DNA of 5,114 bases, taken from assembly GCA_021772365.1 (NCBI GenBank), contig JAJFMC010000391.1:1-5114 (forward strand). Direction: 5' to 3'. This document shows positions 3,887 to 5,114 of the stretch, in pieces. The notes beneath the pieces were generated by a model that was not told the DNA's origin, made no database searches, and was given only the letters and a program-made list of their open reading frames with translations. The stretch comes from Chlamydiota bacterium (lineage in GTDB: Bacteria; Chlamydiota; Chlamydiia; Chlamydiales; Criblamydiaceae). Positions within the stretch are counted from its first letter, which is position 1. Each line of letters begins with the position of its first letter. A program made the position numbers and the translations under genes.

Positions 3887-5114
3887 TTACCTAAGTTCGT
3901 CTCCAAAAGGGAAACTGTTTAGGTCTATTATTGAGTCATCGTCCGAGCTGGAGCTGGAGCTGGAGTCCGAAATATCATCGCCAGAATAGAGTCTTTCTGC
4001 TCTCTCAAGCACTTCTTGAATAGCATTAATGGTAAATTCATGATGGACTCTATCCGCTGTTTGGATATCTTTCGCTTCAACAGGGAAATATTTTCCAGGG
4101 GCTTCAGAAAAATCTTGGAGGAGTATGTCTATATTATTCAAAGTATTATCTAAATTGAAGTAAGCGTCTTCATTAATATCCTGTAATGCCATACCAACGA
4201 TATACATCCCAATAAGGACTTCCGCTACCGTGTGGTATTGGCCCCCCTGCATTTGTGTAGACAGAGCAGCAAAAAATGTTTGAAACTCCTTAGATTGGGT
4301 AATCGTACTTTCTTCTGATGACTGTGGATTCCTCAAATACTCCACATGCTTGAATAAAGGCTCGACGATTTTACTGACTTCATCAGTTCCAATTTGGGTC
4401 ATTAACCCTACCAAGGTGTCTACCGTTGTACCCGATGGTCCGCAAATTGTCCGTAGGTGGTGTTTAGCGATTAATCCAACAGCACACTTGTTTTCTGCAA
4501 AATCTTTGAGCGAGATTTTTTTGTCGTGGTTCTTGTTATAGGGTAGTTTAAATTTCCCTAGAATTTGTGATATGCCGGAGGTCGTGCTTTGTCGATTCAA
4601 ACGAGGACTTTCCATCCTTTCAGCGAACTCTTCGAGTATTCTAATTCTCTCAGGAGCTTTACTAATAAGGTCTAACCTACCATTCGCCAGACATTCACGT
4701 CTAAATACCATGTCGTCACGGTTAACTTGCTTTATTTCTTTAGCAACTTCTTTTGCAGCTTCACGAATAAGTCTACCGGGCTGATCGTAAATCAAACGTT
4801 TCAGTGCCGACGAAAGTCCCGAGTTCAAGCGGGTTATTGTTTTAGGAATGTACCCACTACTTAGAGTTCCATCCTTAATTGCCTTTAAGGACTCTTCCAA
4901 TTCATGATCACCTGAAAACATACTAATGATCGTTTTTATAGCCATTTTGTCATCGGATCCATCAGGCATTGCTAGTGGGTAATCTGTGATACCTTCATTA
5001 CCATTGAGCATGTTCAGCATGCTTTTTCCATGCATACCTTTACCCCGTCCTCTTCCACCAGAAATCCACGTTTTTGGAGTGATTTCTCCGATTTTTTGAA
5101 CATAACGGTCATAT
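3887..5114 (-). CDS. Unrecognised protein with Ser/Asp-rich acidic C-terminal tail; N-terminus outside window
   Basis: I do not recognise this protein. The frame is open from the TAA at 3887-3889 to the right edge (408 visible codons). The first in-frame ATG is at 5035, but 26 more open codons precede it, encoding coding-like sequence that includes PKTWISGGRGRGKG, with no in-frame start codon. The real start is therefore probably beyond 5114, although GGGG lies 7 nt before the 5035 ATG and that start cannot be excluded. Numbering from that Met, the protein is hydrophilic and helical-looking, with a basic/acidic helix-rich part (about 60-140), a hydrophobic but not clearly transmembrane segment VAEVLIGMYIVGMAL (about 270), and an acidic tail from about 348 with seven Ser (358-364) followed by three Asp. 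No signal peptide or catalytic motif is seen. The acidic tail suggests a protein-interaction or phosphorylation-type region, which is inference. A host-directed effector is possible but unsupported. Confidence 0.75.
   Translation of the reverse strand, partial: YDRYVQKIGEITPKTWISGGRGRGKGMHGKSMLNMLNGNEGITDYPLAMPDGSDDKMAIKTIISMFSGDHELEESLKAIKDGTLSSGYIPKTITRLNSGLSSALKRLIYDQPGRLIREAAKEVAKEIKQVNRDDMVFRRECLANGRLDLISKAPERIRILEEFAERMESPRLNRQSTTSGISQILGKFKLPYNKNHDKKISLKDFAENKCAVGLIAKHHLRTICGPSGTTVDTLVGLMTQIGTDEVSKIVEPLFKHVEYLRNPQSSEESTITQSKEFQTFFAALSTQMQGGQYHTVAEVLIGMYIVGMALQDINEDAYFNLDNTLNNIDILLQDFSEAPGKYFPVEAKDIQTADRVHHEFTINAIQEVLERAERLYSGDDISDSSSSSSSDDDSIIDLNSFPFGDELR
3945..3965. repeat. GAGCTG hexamer repeat coding for the poly-Ser run
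   Basis: Three GAGCTG copies plus GAG on the plus strand read as alternating TCC and AGC serine codons on the coding (minus) strand. The homopolymer therefore arose by expansion of a 6-bp unit; use of both serine codon families in strict alternation shows this. Slippage by one unit would add or remove two Ser without a frameshift. Confidence 0.8.

Noticed and set aside
4350..4784. Short plus-strand ORFs of 63 and 70 codons inside the last gene
   Set aside because: They are antisense shadows of the long minus-strand frame, with no supporting ribosome binding site or domain.

Overview
The window is moderately AT-rich bacterial DNA. It holds four credible protein-coding genes, a long structured intergenic region and several DNA repeats. 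The best taxonomic guess is a lower-GC member of the PVC group (Planctomycetota, Lentisphaerota, Verrucomicrobiota). This rests on the style of the SnoaL-like lipoprotein and on the C-terminal module of the Gly/Pro/Arg-rich protein beside it (PLGVFA... SGTYYNT... QRAAW... METGVYNLT), both of which I recall from such genomes. It is memory-based inference and was not tested by search.

Layout. Positions 1-314 hold no convincing gene but contain a perfect 36-bp palindrome (61-96) and short direct repeats ahead of an OmpR/PhoB-type response regulator (315-1004, +). No sensor kinase is visible. A gene-free stretch follows (1005-1600) with three successive foldback structures: a large imperfect one starting 6 nt after the regulator's stop codon (1010-1178), a 14-bp stem followed by a T-rich stretch (1240-1310), and a 15-bp stem (1402-1479). 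In the latter two, every mismatch would be a G-U wobble in a plus-strand transcript, which hints at RNA structure.

Next comes a tight two-gene plus-strand operon: a putative lipoprotein with an N-terminal SnoaL/DUF4440-like domain and a second beta-rich domain (1601-2503), then a secreted protein with a poly-Gly/Arg tract, a 63-bp tandem repeat, a His/Trp/Tyr-rich middle and a conserved-looking C-terminal domain (2514-3776). The ribosome binding site of the second gene overlaps the stop codon of the first, so the two are probably translationally coupled and both exported. Two hairpins lie in the gap between this operon and the convergent last gene.

The last gene (minus strand, 3887 to the window edge) encodes a protein I do not recognise. 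It is mostly helical-looking and ends in a Ser/Asp-rich acidic tail. Its frame stays open through the right edge, so its N-terminus probably lies outside the window and the ATG at 5035 is probably internal.
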